A stretch of DNA of 35,794 nt from positions 1-35,794 of IMG/VR virus record IMGVR_UViG_3300033146_001611. The stretch is one strand, 5' to 3'. The position numbers and the translations under genes are program-made. The notes below the pieces were generated by a model, which was given only the letters and a program-made list of their open reading frames with translations, made no database searches and was not told where the DNA came from. The number at the start of each line of letters is the position of its first letter. Within the stretch, counting starts at the first letter, position 1. This DNA is from a virus. Shown here piece after piece: positions 15,549-22,455 of this stretch.

Positions 15549-16423
15549 TTTAAGCCACCCATGATTTCAGTTACAAAGTTTTTTTCAATAGCTATACTTT
15601 GTTTTCCAGCAGTGTCTTTTTCTTTTTGATTTAATGCTAAATTAGGTAATACTACTTGAGTATAAAAATTAGGTTTTTCTGCATGTCTTGTTGATACTAA
15701 TTGTCCTCCTTCATCAAGACCTACACCTTCTAATGCTAAGTCTGCATAAGTTCCACTATAACTTGAACCACCGCCTGCTTTTCTTATTTTAGCACGTAAT
15801 GCATCGTTTAAATCTTTACGTAAAGTTGCTTCACCTTTTGCAAGATTTTGCGAAACTGTTTCCCAATGTGCAGTTGTTTTAACAGATTCAATTAAACCAG
15901 TTAATAAAGTATTTTGCTCTGCACTTTGTCCAGTTATTTTTTCTAAAGTTTCAGCATTTAATACAGTCCAATCTCCAACTTTATCCGTATTTTTAGTTAA
16001 TCTATCGAATACTGAATCATAACTATCGTATTTATAAACAATATTGTCCATCTCATCTAAAATGTTTCGTTCTCTAGCTTCTCGTTCAGTTAATATTTCT
16101 GTAATCTTGCCTGTTTGATTATCAATACCTATAATTTTCCGTTCACCTTCAATCATAGCTTTTTCATAAGTTTGACCGAATTCTGCTTCAGGATTAAAAT
16201 TACTTGCACTTTTTGGAGAAACACGTTCAATTAATCGCATAATTCCTGTTAAAGTTAAAACTCCTGCAATGCCGCTCATTCCCATTCCAGCCATACTTAA
16301 TTTACTAGATTTATCTTGGATGCCAGTAAGTTTTTTTAATTCTTGTAACATTAATTTATCAATTTGCATACCGTCTCCAGACCCACTCCCTCTATTGATT
16401 TTAATTCCTGCAACTGATACCAT
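15545..16423 (-). CDS. Short tape-measure-like protein
   Basis: 292 residues. It follows the chaperone and precedes the distal tail gene, the canonical tape-measure place. A hydrophobic segment near residues 43-67 (LSMAGMGMSGIAGVLTLTGI) and long helices (EREARERNILDEMDNIVYKY; LAKGEATLRKDLNDALRAKI) fit. At about 1.5 A per residue it would specify a tail of only some 40 nm, much shorter than typical siphoviruses. Alternatively it is an ejection protein of a short tail. Confidence 0.55.
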   Translation of the reverse strand: MVSVAGIKINRGSGSGDGMQIDKLMLQELKKLTGIQDKSSKLSMAGMGMSGIAGVLTLTGIMRLIERVSPKSASNFNPEAEFGQTYEKAMIEGERKIIGIDNQTGKITEILTEREARERNILDEMDNIVYKYDSYDSVFDRLTKNTDKVGDWTVLNAETLEKITGQSAEQNTLLTGLIESVKTTAHWETVSQNLAKGEATLRKDLNDALRAKIRKAGGGSSYSGTYADLALEGVGLDEGGQLVSTRHAEKPNFYTQVVLPNLALNQKEKDTAGKQSIAIEKNFVTEIMGGLK

Positions 16424-16869
16424 TATCTTCCTCTAGTTTGAATACTTTTTTTTGCACGTTCTAACCCATTTACTGCTTCTTTATTAAACCATTCAACTTC
16501 AGTTTTTTTAAATAAATCTACAGACTCAGAAGATGCCCCCCTTTGAACATCTTCCTTTGTGGGTTGTGTGACGGATTGGATTTCAATTAATCCGTGACTT
16601 TGCAAAATAAGTTTAATTTTATTGCGTAATATTGAACCTTCTTTTGGTGTTAAAGTATCAATTTGTTTCTTCTTTAGATTTGTTAAATTGTATTCAAATA
16701 AAGTTAGCATGAAATTTTCATTAATTACATCTTTAATAATAGTGCTTTTATTAATAATTTTGTTTGCTAAACCATTTGTTAATTCGTAAAACTTAACTTT
16801 AGTTCTAATGACATCTCCAGGTAACTTTAATTCAACAAAGTCATCACTAAGTTTCTTTCTATTAAACAT
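16423..16869 (-). CDS. Tail assembly chaperone-like protein
   Basis: 148 residues, lying between tube and tape measure, where the gpG-type chaperone lies. N-terminal beta strands (FVELKLPGDVIRTKVKFYEL), then helices. Usual family members make a second product by frameshifting; a G6 run occurs in this gene but the shifted frames stop within a few codons, so no such product is supported. Start ATG 16869. Confidence 0.55.
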   Translation of the reverse strand: MFNRKKLSDDFVELKLPGDVIRTKVKFYELTNGLANKIINKSTIIKDVINENFMLTLFEYNLTNLKKKQIDTLTPKEGSILRNKIKLILQSHGLIEIQSVTQPTKEDVQRGASSESVDLFKKTEVEWFNKEAVNGLERAKKSIQTRGR

Positions 16870-16872
16870 TTT

Positions 16873-17829
16873 TTAACTCCATGATGCGAATACATCATTT
16901 TTTGGTTTTTGTGCTGTAAAACTTACTGTTAATACTACAATTCCGCCACCGATTGATGCAGGTTTTGAAATGTTATCAATTGAACATTGATCTAATTTAA
17001 TACTTGCCGAATTAACTCCGTTTGCTAAATCAACATGAAATTCTAAATTTGTTGGAGCAATAGTTGAACTTGAACCATCAACTGGTCCGGAAGTTGCAGT
17101 CTGTCCATAAAAATCTGCGATTAAAGTTGTTGCCAATGATGAACTCATAACAATACTTATTGTTCCTGTTATTGACCGACCACTATTAACTGGTAAATTA
17201 ATAAATCTTGATTCAATACTACGATTTTCACCAGGCGTATTTGCAAAGTTAATTGTAAAATCTCTAACACCTGATAAAGTTGAAGGTGATGTTCCCCATT
17301 TCCAAGTTCCGCCGATTGTTGTGTAACCACTTTGAGTTGGACTTGTATAAGAACTAGATGTTGCTGTATATTTAGATTTTTGACCAACAAAGTTTGCTGA
17401 ACAAGTTACCATTTGACCTATTGAACCACTTATTGAAAAGTCAGTTCCATAACATCCTGAATAAATAAATCCTGAATTAGTTTCAGTTGAATTAAAATCT
17501 TCTAATGTAAAACATTTAATATCCGAAGCACCAGTTCCATATGAATCTGATGTTGTTAAAGTTGAACCTGAAATAGGACCAACCCACCCTTGTAAAAAAG
17601 TCCAATCTGTTAAGTTCCAAGTTAAAGAACCACCACAATCAAAGACACCTATATTAGTTTTGACAGGATTTAATCCGTCGCCTAACCCTCGTTCATAAAT
17701 GTAATTATTATTACCTGGATTACAGTCTGATGATTGTACTCTACCTATAACCGATGGTGTTGCAACTGCTGTTCCGTATGTTGTTTCGAAACCATACTTA
17801 ATTCTTGTTAAATCTTGACTTTGACTCAT
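16873..17829 (-). CDS. Major tail tube protein
   Basis: 318 residues. The N-terminus (LTRIKYGFETTYGTAVATPS) is the usual tail-tube start, with YGxETTYGTA, followed by beta strands and a C-terminal strand-rich domain (GGGIVVLTVSFTAQKP). Tube subunits stack as hexameric rings that guide DNA. The residue 40-90 region is loop-rich and Gly/Asn-rich. The start overlaps the preceding stop (ATGA). Confidence 0.75.
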   Translation of the reverse strand: MSQSQDLTRIKYGFETTYGTAVATPSVIGRVQSSDCNPGNNNYIYERGLGDGLNPVKTNIGVFDCGGSLTWNLTDWTFLQGWVGPISGSTLTTSDSYGTGASDIKCFTLEDFNSTETNSGFIYSGCYGTDFSISGSIGQMVTCSANFVGQKSKYTATSSSYTSPTQSGYTTIGGTWKWGTSPSTLSGVRDFTINFANTPGENRSIESRFINLPVNSGRSITGTISIVMSSSLATTLIADFYGQTATSGPVDGSSSTIAPTNLEFHVDLANGVNSASIKLDQCSIDNISKPASIGGGIVVLTVSFTAQKPKNDVFASWS

Positions 17830-18026
17830 TTTATAAATACCTCATTATAATTAACTGAATACTTTGAACAAACAGGATCGTTAAAATTAATATATTTTTG
17901 AATAAATACATCTTCTGCGTTGATTGATTCAGTTGAACTTATTGGTGCATCAAAGTTAATATAAGTTGCACTAACTAATGATGCCATAATTGTTAAAGTA
18001 ATTAATAATATATATATTAGTTTCAT
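17826..18026 (-). CDS. 66-residue secreted protein with two tandem repeats
   Basis: Residues 1-20 (MKLIYILLITLTIMASLVSA) are a signal peptide with an Ala-x-Ala-like end; the mature part is two copies of one repeat: YINFDAPISSTESINAEDVF at 22-41 (to Lys44) and YINFNDPVCSKYSVNYNEVF at 45-64 (to Lys66). It lies between tail terminator and tube and overlaps the tube start. A secreted or membrane-tethered product in the tail module is unexpected; it may act on the host surface during late infection. No family recognised. Confidence 0.65.
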   Translation of the reverse strand: MKLIYILLITLTIMASLVSATYINFDAPISSTESINAEDVFIQKYINFNDPVCSKYSVNYNEVFIK

Positions 18027-18028
18027 TT

Positions 18029-18721
18029 TTATTCTCCTGCATTAAATGCATTAAATTGTATTTCTATCATGTGGCGATAGATACCTTGATTCTCATCAAA
18101 AGGTATTGGATTAATTCCTATAAACACCGGGTTAAATAATTTAGCTTTAATCCCTTTTCTCCAATTCGCTTTAATTTGTTTCTTAATTTCTCTTGCTAAA
18201 TATTGTGTTACTTGTGCGCCTTCTAAATAATCAGTGTCACCTTGACACATCATATTTTTATACGATAAAACATCAATTTGAAAAACCATTGTCTCGTAAG
18301 TATCATCTTCACTCATTCCTTGAGGAACAGAATTCTCAGAAATATTAAGCACTGCTAAACGAGGAAAAGAATTACGTTTTAAAGAATCTCTAGGTTTATC
18401 TGCATATATCCAATTTGTTCCAGTTTGAATGTCGATAGAAATGTTATCTGTACCTGAAGGCGGAGCAATAGAAAATAAGATTAACGAGTTTCGTAAATCA
18501 ATATTATAATCTAAAAAAGGTGTGACTTCCGTTCCACCAACTGATACAGATTTAATACAAGATAAGTTAGAAGGTAAACTGAATGACTTAGTTACACCAT
18601 CACCAGATAATATAATTGTCGAATTAGATAATCGTTCAGAGAGTCCGCTCCGAGTCATATCAGGGATTATTGTTCTTAAGAAATGTGTTAAAATATCTTC
18701 TGGTTCAGTTATAATTGCCAT
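18029..18721 (-). CDS. Tail terminator protein with beta insert
   Basis: 230 residues. First gene of the late tail transcript. N-terminal helix, then residues about 36-110 are the shared Ig-like module (GDGVTKSFSLPSNLSCIKSV; VGGTEVTPFLDYNIDLRNS; SGTDNISIDIQTGT). The rest (FPRLAVLNISENSVPQG, TMVFQIDVLSYKNMM, LAREIKKQIKANWR, RHMIEIQFNAF) fits small tail terminators of the gp17/gpU kind, which cap the tube at the head side. ATG 18721 with GAGGGT upstream. Confidence 0.6.
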   Translation of the reverse strand: MAIITEPEDILTHFLRTIIPDMTRSGLSERLSNSTIILSGDGVTKSFSLPSNLSCIKSVSVGGTEVTPFLDYNIDLRNSLILFSIAPPSGTDNISIDIQTGTNWIYADKPRDSLKRNSFPRLAVLNISENSVPQGMSEDDTYETMVFQIDVLSYKNMMCQGDTDYLEGAQVTQYLAREIKKQIKANWRKGIKAKLFNPVFIGINPIPFDENQGIYRHMIEIQFNAFNAGE

Positions 18722-18787
18722 TTAGTTATACCCTCTTGAGTTTTAAAAAAATAAGTCACTTGACTATTTAACATAAATTAACAAGGG

Positions 18788-18806
18788 GTAGTATATAAAC
18801 ACTATT
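18788..18806 (-). promoter_or_regulatory. Late promoter of the tail module
   Basis: On the - strand AATAGTGTTTATATACTAC, a near-copy of the AATTGTGTTTATATACTAC element found four times on the + strand. The start of transcription is expected about 25 bp downstream, near 18768, giving a leader of about 47 bases to ATG 18721. Confidence 0.7.
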
Positions 18807-18814
18807 AATTAGAA

Positions 18815-18984
18815 TTAGAAAATGTGAGGGGTTTCCCCCTCTATATAGCGACAGCTCAAATCACTAAATATATTATCTTCGGAAGGAGGCTGATAAAACC
18901 CCCCTTAAAGAAATCACGCAATAAAACTTAATAATGTAATATGTCTAAACTATATAAATCTATCGCCTCTATTTCTCTTGGATT
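18815..18984 (-). other. Hairpin-rich tail of the replication transcript
   Basis: After the last replication gene (stop at 18985) the - strand carries AAGGGGG/CCTCCTT arms (18906-18900/18889-18883) and a 6-bp stem GAGGGG-GAAA-CCCCTC (18841-18826) capped by a GNRA tetraloop, ending some 20 bases before the late tail promoter. A TTTATATA at about 18954-18947 could even start a separate RNA. A transcript end or a small RNA is likely; no gene is seen. Confidence 0.45.
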
Positions 18985-19164
18985 TCACTCCCTCCTGCTC
19001 TTCAACAATTCCTTTTCAGTCGTTTGTATCTTTTCAATACATTCCCAACAACCAGCCTTAACTGCACCTGTTGAAGTTATATGTAATTCAACTCGTTCTC
19101 CATTCTGTAGTAACTTCTTACATTCGCTACATTTACCTTTTCCTGTATATCTTATTTGTACCAT
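18985..19164 (-). CDS. 59-residue zinc-binding protein
   Basis: ATG 19164, overlapping the preceding gene by 32 bases. KGKCSECKKLLQNGERVELH and GCWECIEK supply two CxxC pairs about 29 residues apart, a treble-clef or zinc-ribbon arrangement, then a charged C-terminal helix. AGGAAAACA-type ribosome-binding site. Similar to small viral zinc proteins that look like LIM/HNH knuckles; no catalytic histidines are apparent. Confidence 0.65.
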   Translation of the reverse strand: MVQIRYTGKGKCSECKKLLQNGERVELHITSTGAVKAGCWECIEKIQTTEKELLKSRRE

Positions 19165-19360
19165 TGTTTTCCTCGTAAATTAAACCTTTGTAATTATTGG
19201 TCATATATTCTTTTATTATTTGTTCATCTTTCGTGAAGTATTTTACACTTTCACTGATTTTAACTAAATCCAATACTGGAATTTTAGTTTTGTCGCTCAT
19301 CTCTATTAAATAATCAATCAATTCATTCACTTCTTTTATAAATATTAGTTCGCACAACAA
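19133..19360 (-). CDS. Unknown 75-residue helical protein
   Basis: The start is uncertain: TTG 19360 gives 75 residues, while GTG 19330 gives 65; neither has a good ribosome-binding site. The sequence is helical (EVNELIDYLIEMSDKTKIPV; ISESVKYFTKDEQIIKEY). No family recognised. It lies in the replication transcript between two small genes. Confidence 0.5.
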   Translation of the reverse strand: MLCELIFIKEVNELIDYLIEMSDKTKIPVLDLVKISESVKYFTKDEQIIKEYMTNNYKGLIYEENNGTNKIYRKR

Positions 19361-19373
19361 AGATTGTACGAAG

Positions 19374-19580
19374 TTATTTTCTTATTGCATTTTTTAAATG
19401 CCTAGTTAATTCTTTTACGATTTCATTATTTTTTAAAAAATAACCATCTAGCCAAGTATTAATATCTTCAACTGCAACCCATTTTTTATTTTCAAATTTT
19501 AAAGCTTTTTCTTTTGTTATTGTTTCAGGAGAACCCGAATATATTAATCTTTTAATTTCTTTCGTTGTTTTAATTTCCAT
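19374..19580 (-). CDS. Unknown 68-residue protein
   Basis: ATG 19580 lies in the end of the preceding gene, which it overlaps by 11 bases; the longer in-frame version starting at 19628 is less likely. KFENKKWVAVEDINTWLDGY suggests a small domain similar to those that bind DNA polymerase or helicase partners, but no family is recognised. Basic C-terminus (LTRHLKNAIRK). Confidence 0.5.
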   Translation of the reverse strand: MEIKTTKEIKRLIYSGSPETITKEKALKFENKKWVAVEDINTWLDGYFLKNNEIVKELTRHLKNAIRK

Positions 19581-19752
19581 TTTCTGTTCCAAGTTTACAA
19601 TCCTTGTGTTCTTTAGTAAAACACTCACCTATAGCAATCAACATATTCATACTTATATTACCTTCAGGCATAACTTGTTCTTTCTTACATCTGTTACAAA
19701 TCATAATATTAGGTGATACATCGTATTTTAAAACAATCCATTCAGTTTTCAT
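19570..19752 (-). CDS. 60-residue Cys-rich protein
   Basis: ATG 19752 overlaps the preceding gene. CNRC (19-22), Cys44 and a later HKDC can provide a zinc site; KYDVSPNIMICNRCKKEQVM then ECFTKEHKDC. Function unknown; one of several mini zinc proteins near the helicase. Confidence 0.6.
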   Translation of the reverse strand: MKTEWIVLKYDVSPNIMICNRCKKEQVMPEGNISMNMLIAIGECFTKEHKDCKLGTENGN

Positions 19753-19855
19753 TTATCTTACCTCTATGACTACAAACTTTACAAATGTAACTTTTATTAG
19801 CCAATTCCTTTAAATTAAGTGATCTGCATTTAAAACATTTTGTTATATAACTCAT
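19742..19855 (-). CDS. 37-residue zinc-ribbon microprotein
   Basis: ATG 19855 overlaps the helicase stop (ATGA). TKCFKCRSLNLKELANKSYI followed by CKVC gives a compact four-cysteine ribbon. Translation is probably coupled to the helicase. Function unknown. Confidence 0.6.
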   Translation of the reverse strand: MSYITKCFKCRSLNLKELANKSYICKVCSHRGKINEN

Positions 19856-21597
19856 TCTTCAACCTCTTGTTCTTTTACAAAGTCCCAGCCTTCGTCAGCA
19901 ATCATATAATTATTACCTATTTTATGTAATTGTTTACAAACAACTAATTTATCTAATTGTTTTCTTAAAATATCTTCATCCTTCAATAAAATATCATTTA
20001 AATCTGTAACATTTAAGCCATCTGCATATCCACTAATTGTAGTTAAACAATCTAAAGGTGAAATCAAAACTTGTTTATTCTCAGATTTGATATGTTCAAA
20101 CATATAAGCATCAGGCAATATTGAAACCTCGAAACTATTTTGCACTTCATTAACACCATTTTTAAATCTGAGCCCCTCCCATAAATATATATCTTTATTA
20201 TCATAATACGTTCGTCTTGTAGCTCCACCAGTTTCAACTTCTATGGCTTTCTTAATTTGTCTGTCTGAAACTAATTTAATTTTATGCATCTTACAATAAT
20301 GTGTATAAACTTTTCTAAATTCACTTTTACTTATATGTGCAGTATAGTCTTGAATAATCCATTCATCTAAAAATGCTTTAATACTATCTGATTTTCTAAT
20401 CCATTTGTTTTTAATAATTGAACCTGCTTCTGCAGTACTGAATGATTTATTCATCATTAATCTATCTAAACCATCTAATCCCCAATTTAAAAATCCTGAG
20501 ATTTGATAAGGCGTAAGTAATTCTTTTAATATATCTGGATTTTGTAACTTAACTAAATCCTTTTGATCTTCAGTCAACATATTAATTTCTTTTTGAGGTA
20601 TGAATGAATAAGGGAAATCAATAATGTTCCATCTGTCAAAGAATCCTTGAGTTAAATCTTTAGTTTGTGGTAAATTGTTCGCAGTAAAAATCATCTTCGC
20701 ATAATTCTTGAATTTGATAGAGTTCTTAAACTTACGATTAGCTTCTAAAACATCATTTCCAGTTGCAGCTTTAAAGTTTCCCGTATCTTTTAATGCCTGA
20801 GTACTTATTTCAGATGCAATATTAACTAATTTGTTATGTAGTCTTGCTAAAGCAAACCCATCCTTCTTTTCCATAGAGTTTAAATCCACATTAGACATGT
20901 TATCTCTTCCTAACATATGCGTAAATATGTCTAACAATTTAGATTTACCATTTCGCCCTTTACCTACGAATACAAACGCCTTTTCAAATTTATATTTTTT
21001 AAATAAAGTATATCCAACTAGTTCTTGTATGCCTTTAAAGATTTCTGTAGTATCAACAATCTCATTAACAAATTTAATAATTTTATCACAGTGTGCTGAC
21101 GGGTCATACGAAACATTTAATTTATTAAAGAAGAATTTATTTGGTGTGAATGGTGTTAATTCTCTAGTAAATATATTTAAAATTCCATTTTTAACAGGAA
21201 TTAATTCAGGATATTTGTTTTGATTATTAAATAAATCATCAGGTTCAATATATGTATCTTGTTCAATCTTAGCAATAATTTCATTAATAGCTCTCATATT
21301 GGAATAATCTTTTAAAACATTTCTGCAAAATTCTTTAATGTATGTTCTACCATTCGGTTTATATATTCCGTCAACATAAAACCATAGTTCAGGTTTTTCA
21401 TCAACTCTGGTTGTATGTATGTGTTTATGTTTTTCAATATGTTTAACAATCAATTCATTAGCTTTATCTTTTGCTCTTGATTGTATTGCGAAATGAACTT
21501 CATTAACTAATAAGTCATAATCAGATTTTAATTCTTCTTCATTTAACAATCTACTTTTCTCTGCGATATTTGCAGGGATTCTACTTTCTACATCCAT
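19852..21597 (-). CDS. D5-type SF3 replicative helicase
   Basis: 581 residues. Walker A GKGRNGKS at 212-219 with the usual SF3 context; KLVNIASEIS, then FKAATGNDVLEANRKFKNSI and FTANNLPQTKDLTQGFFDRW are the B, B' and C motifs of the D5/RepA-like group. Residues about 60-200 are the D5_N domain; the C-terminus has a wing-like extension (DILRKQLDKLVVCKQL). There is no archaeo-eukaryotic primase domain at the N-terminus, so priming must come from the host. It is the central replication enzyme of this virus. ATG 21597 overlaps the upstream gene. Confidence 0.9.
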   Translation of the reverse strand: MDVESRIPANIAEKSRLLNEEELKSDYDLLVNEVHFAIQSRAKDKANELIVKHIEKHKHIHTTRVDEKPELWFYVDGIYKPNGRTYIKEFCRNVLKDYSNMRAINEIIAKIEQDTYIEPDDLFNNQNKYPELIPVKNGILNIFTRELTPFTPNKFFFNKLNVSYDPSAHCDKIIKFVNEIVDTTEIFKGIQELVGYTLFKKYKFEKAFVFVGKGRNGKSKLLDIFTHMLGRDNMSNVDLNSMEKKDGFALARLHNKLVNIASEISTQALKDTGNFKAATGNDVLEANRKFKNSIKFKNYAKMIFTANNLPQTKDLTQGFFDRWNIIDFPYSFIPQKEINMLTEDQKDLVKLQNPDILKELLTPYQISGFLNWGLDGLDRLMMNKSFSTAEAGSIIKNKWIRKSDSIKAFLDEWIIQDYTAHISKSEFRKVYTHYCKMHKIKLVSDRQIKKAIEVETGGATRRTYYDNKDIYLWEGLRFKNGVNEVQNSFEVSILPDAYMFEHIKSENKQVLISPLDCLTTISGYADGLNVTDLNDILLKDEDILRKQLDKLVVCKQLHKIGNNYMIADEGWDFVKEQEVEE

Positions 21598-21826
21598 TTT
21601 TTACACACCTTTTAAATACACATATTCCACATGCTCTTCCACTATTATCTATAATTTCTTGTTGTCCAACTGAGAATTGTAAATCAATAGTATTAAGTCT
21701 TGTTAGAAATAGTTCTTCTGAATCTGAATTTGAATTCCAGCATATCGGAAGTATTCTTGCAGGTGTAGGAATTTTATGTTTAATGAATAATTCTTCTACT
21801 GCTATTTCCAATTGATTTTTGTTCAT
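21581..21826 (-). CDS. 81-residue protein with Cys-rich C-terminus
   Basis: ATG 21826 with GTGAGG seven bases upstream; an in-frame GTG at 21838 is part of that ribosome-binding site and is rejected. The C-terminal CGICVFKRCVKNGC has four cysteines in 14 residues, with Cys29 elsewhere, and could hold zinc or an iron-sulphur cluster. First gene of the replication operon. A helicase loader or primase-associated zinc module is conceivable but unproven. Confidence 0.6.
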   Translation of the reverse strand: MNKNQLEIAVEELFIKHKIPTPARILPICWNSNSDSEELFLTRLNTIDLQFSVGQQEIIDNSGRACGICVFKRCVKNGCRK

Positions 21827-21832
21827 TTTCGA

Positions 21833-21870
21833 CCTCACAACATTTTTTAATGTATGGTCATTTATAAAGG
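21833..21870 (-). promoter_or_regulatory. Promoter and RBS of the replication operon
   Basis: On the - strand CCTTTATAAATG (21870-21859) is a TATA box; transcription should start near 21840, just before TTGTGAGG (21840-21833) and ATG 21826. No palindromic operator is seen here. Confidence 0.55.
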
Positions 21871-22168
21871 TTGCGATTAGTAAACTTTATAATACATCTT
21901 ACCCATCTTAACGGAAATGTAAAAGTAAATTGCTAAGTAGTGTTTATCCAACGGAGACCTACTGCCCAGTAACAATTAATTTTCAAGAGTTGAAAAATAT
22001 TGGAGCTCTGTACTGCTTGAATTCATAGAGTTAGGGAGGATAGGGAGGAAAGTGATATATAGTAAACCTATGGTGTAAAATATATAGAGAGTAAGGGTAA
22101 AAAACATGTTTTGCTTAACTATCCTACCGGAAGGTATTATTTTATAATAAAAAAAAAGAATAGATAAA
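21871..22168. other. Noncoding divergent region with hairpins and a tandem repeat; origin candidate
   Basis: The 383-base gap between divergent operons has no gene. It contains TTTTCAA-GAG-TTGAAAA (21980-21996), ACTG/CAGT palindrome (21961-21970), two tandem copies of TAGGGAGGA (22032-22049), AGGATAG/CTATCCT (22037-22043/22119-22125), and TACC-GGAA-GGTA (22125-22136) with a GNRA loop on the + strand, next to the AT-rich 22137-22168. Next to the helicase operon, this could be a replication origin or encode a structured RNA. Confidence 0.45.
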
Positions 22169-22204
22169 TTTATAAATAAACGAAATATATAAAGTATTGT
22201 GAGG
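22169..22204 (+). promoter_or_regulatory. Promoter and RBS before the 22210 gene
   Basis: TTTATAAATA at 22169-22178 and CGAAATATATAAA (22181-22193) are both TATA candidates; ATTGTGAGG (22196-22204) is the ribosome-binding site, five bases before ATG 22210. The first TATA places the start of transcription near 22199. Confidence 0.5.
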
Positions 22205-22209
22205 AAATC

Positions 22210-22440
22210 ATGGTATTAAAAAAAGAACTTGAAAAAGAAATAGAAACATTACAATTCTCAGTTAGAGCATACAAAGGACAACATACTAAAATGAAAAAAG
22301 TAGTTGAAAATTTACAAGAAGTGAATAAACAACAAGAGAGGATTATACAAATTCTTAAAGCTACTAAAGCAAGAAAACATATACCGCAACAAGTTAAAGA
22401 ATTTATTAAAAAACAATTCCCCAACCTTAAGTTGTTTTAA
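22210..22440 (+). CDS. 76-residue coiled-coil protein
   Basis: Almost wholly helical and charged: LKKELEKEIETLQFSVRAYK, then KVVENLQEVNKQQERIIQIL, a coiled coil of about 50 residues, and a basic end (RKHIPQQVKEFIKK). First gene of the packaging transcript. It may oligomerise as a small terminase partner or a transcription adaptor; no family recognised. Confidence 0.6.
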   Translation: MVLKKELEKEIETLQFSVRAYKGQHTKMKKVVENLQEVNKQQERIIQILKATKARKHIPQQVKEFIKKQFPNLKLF

Positions 22441-22455
22441 AATAAGGTGTCACAT

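Noticed and set aside
16516-16560. G6 run (- strand) in the tail chaperone gene as a programmed frameshift site
   Set aside because: Both shifted frames stop within a few codons, so no extended product results.
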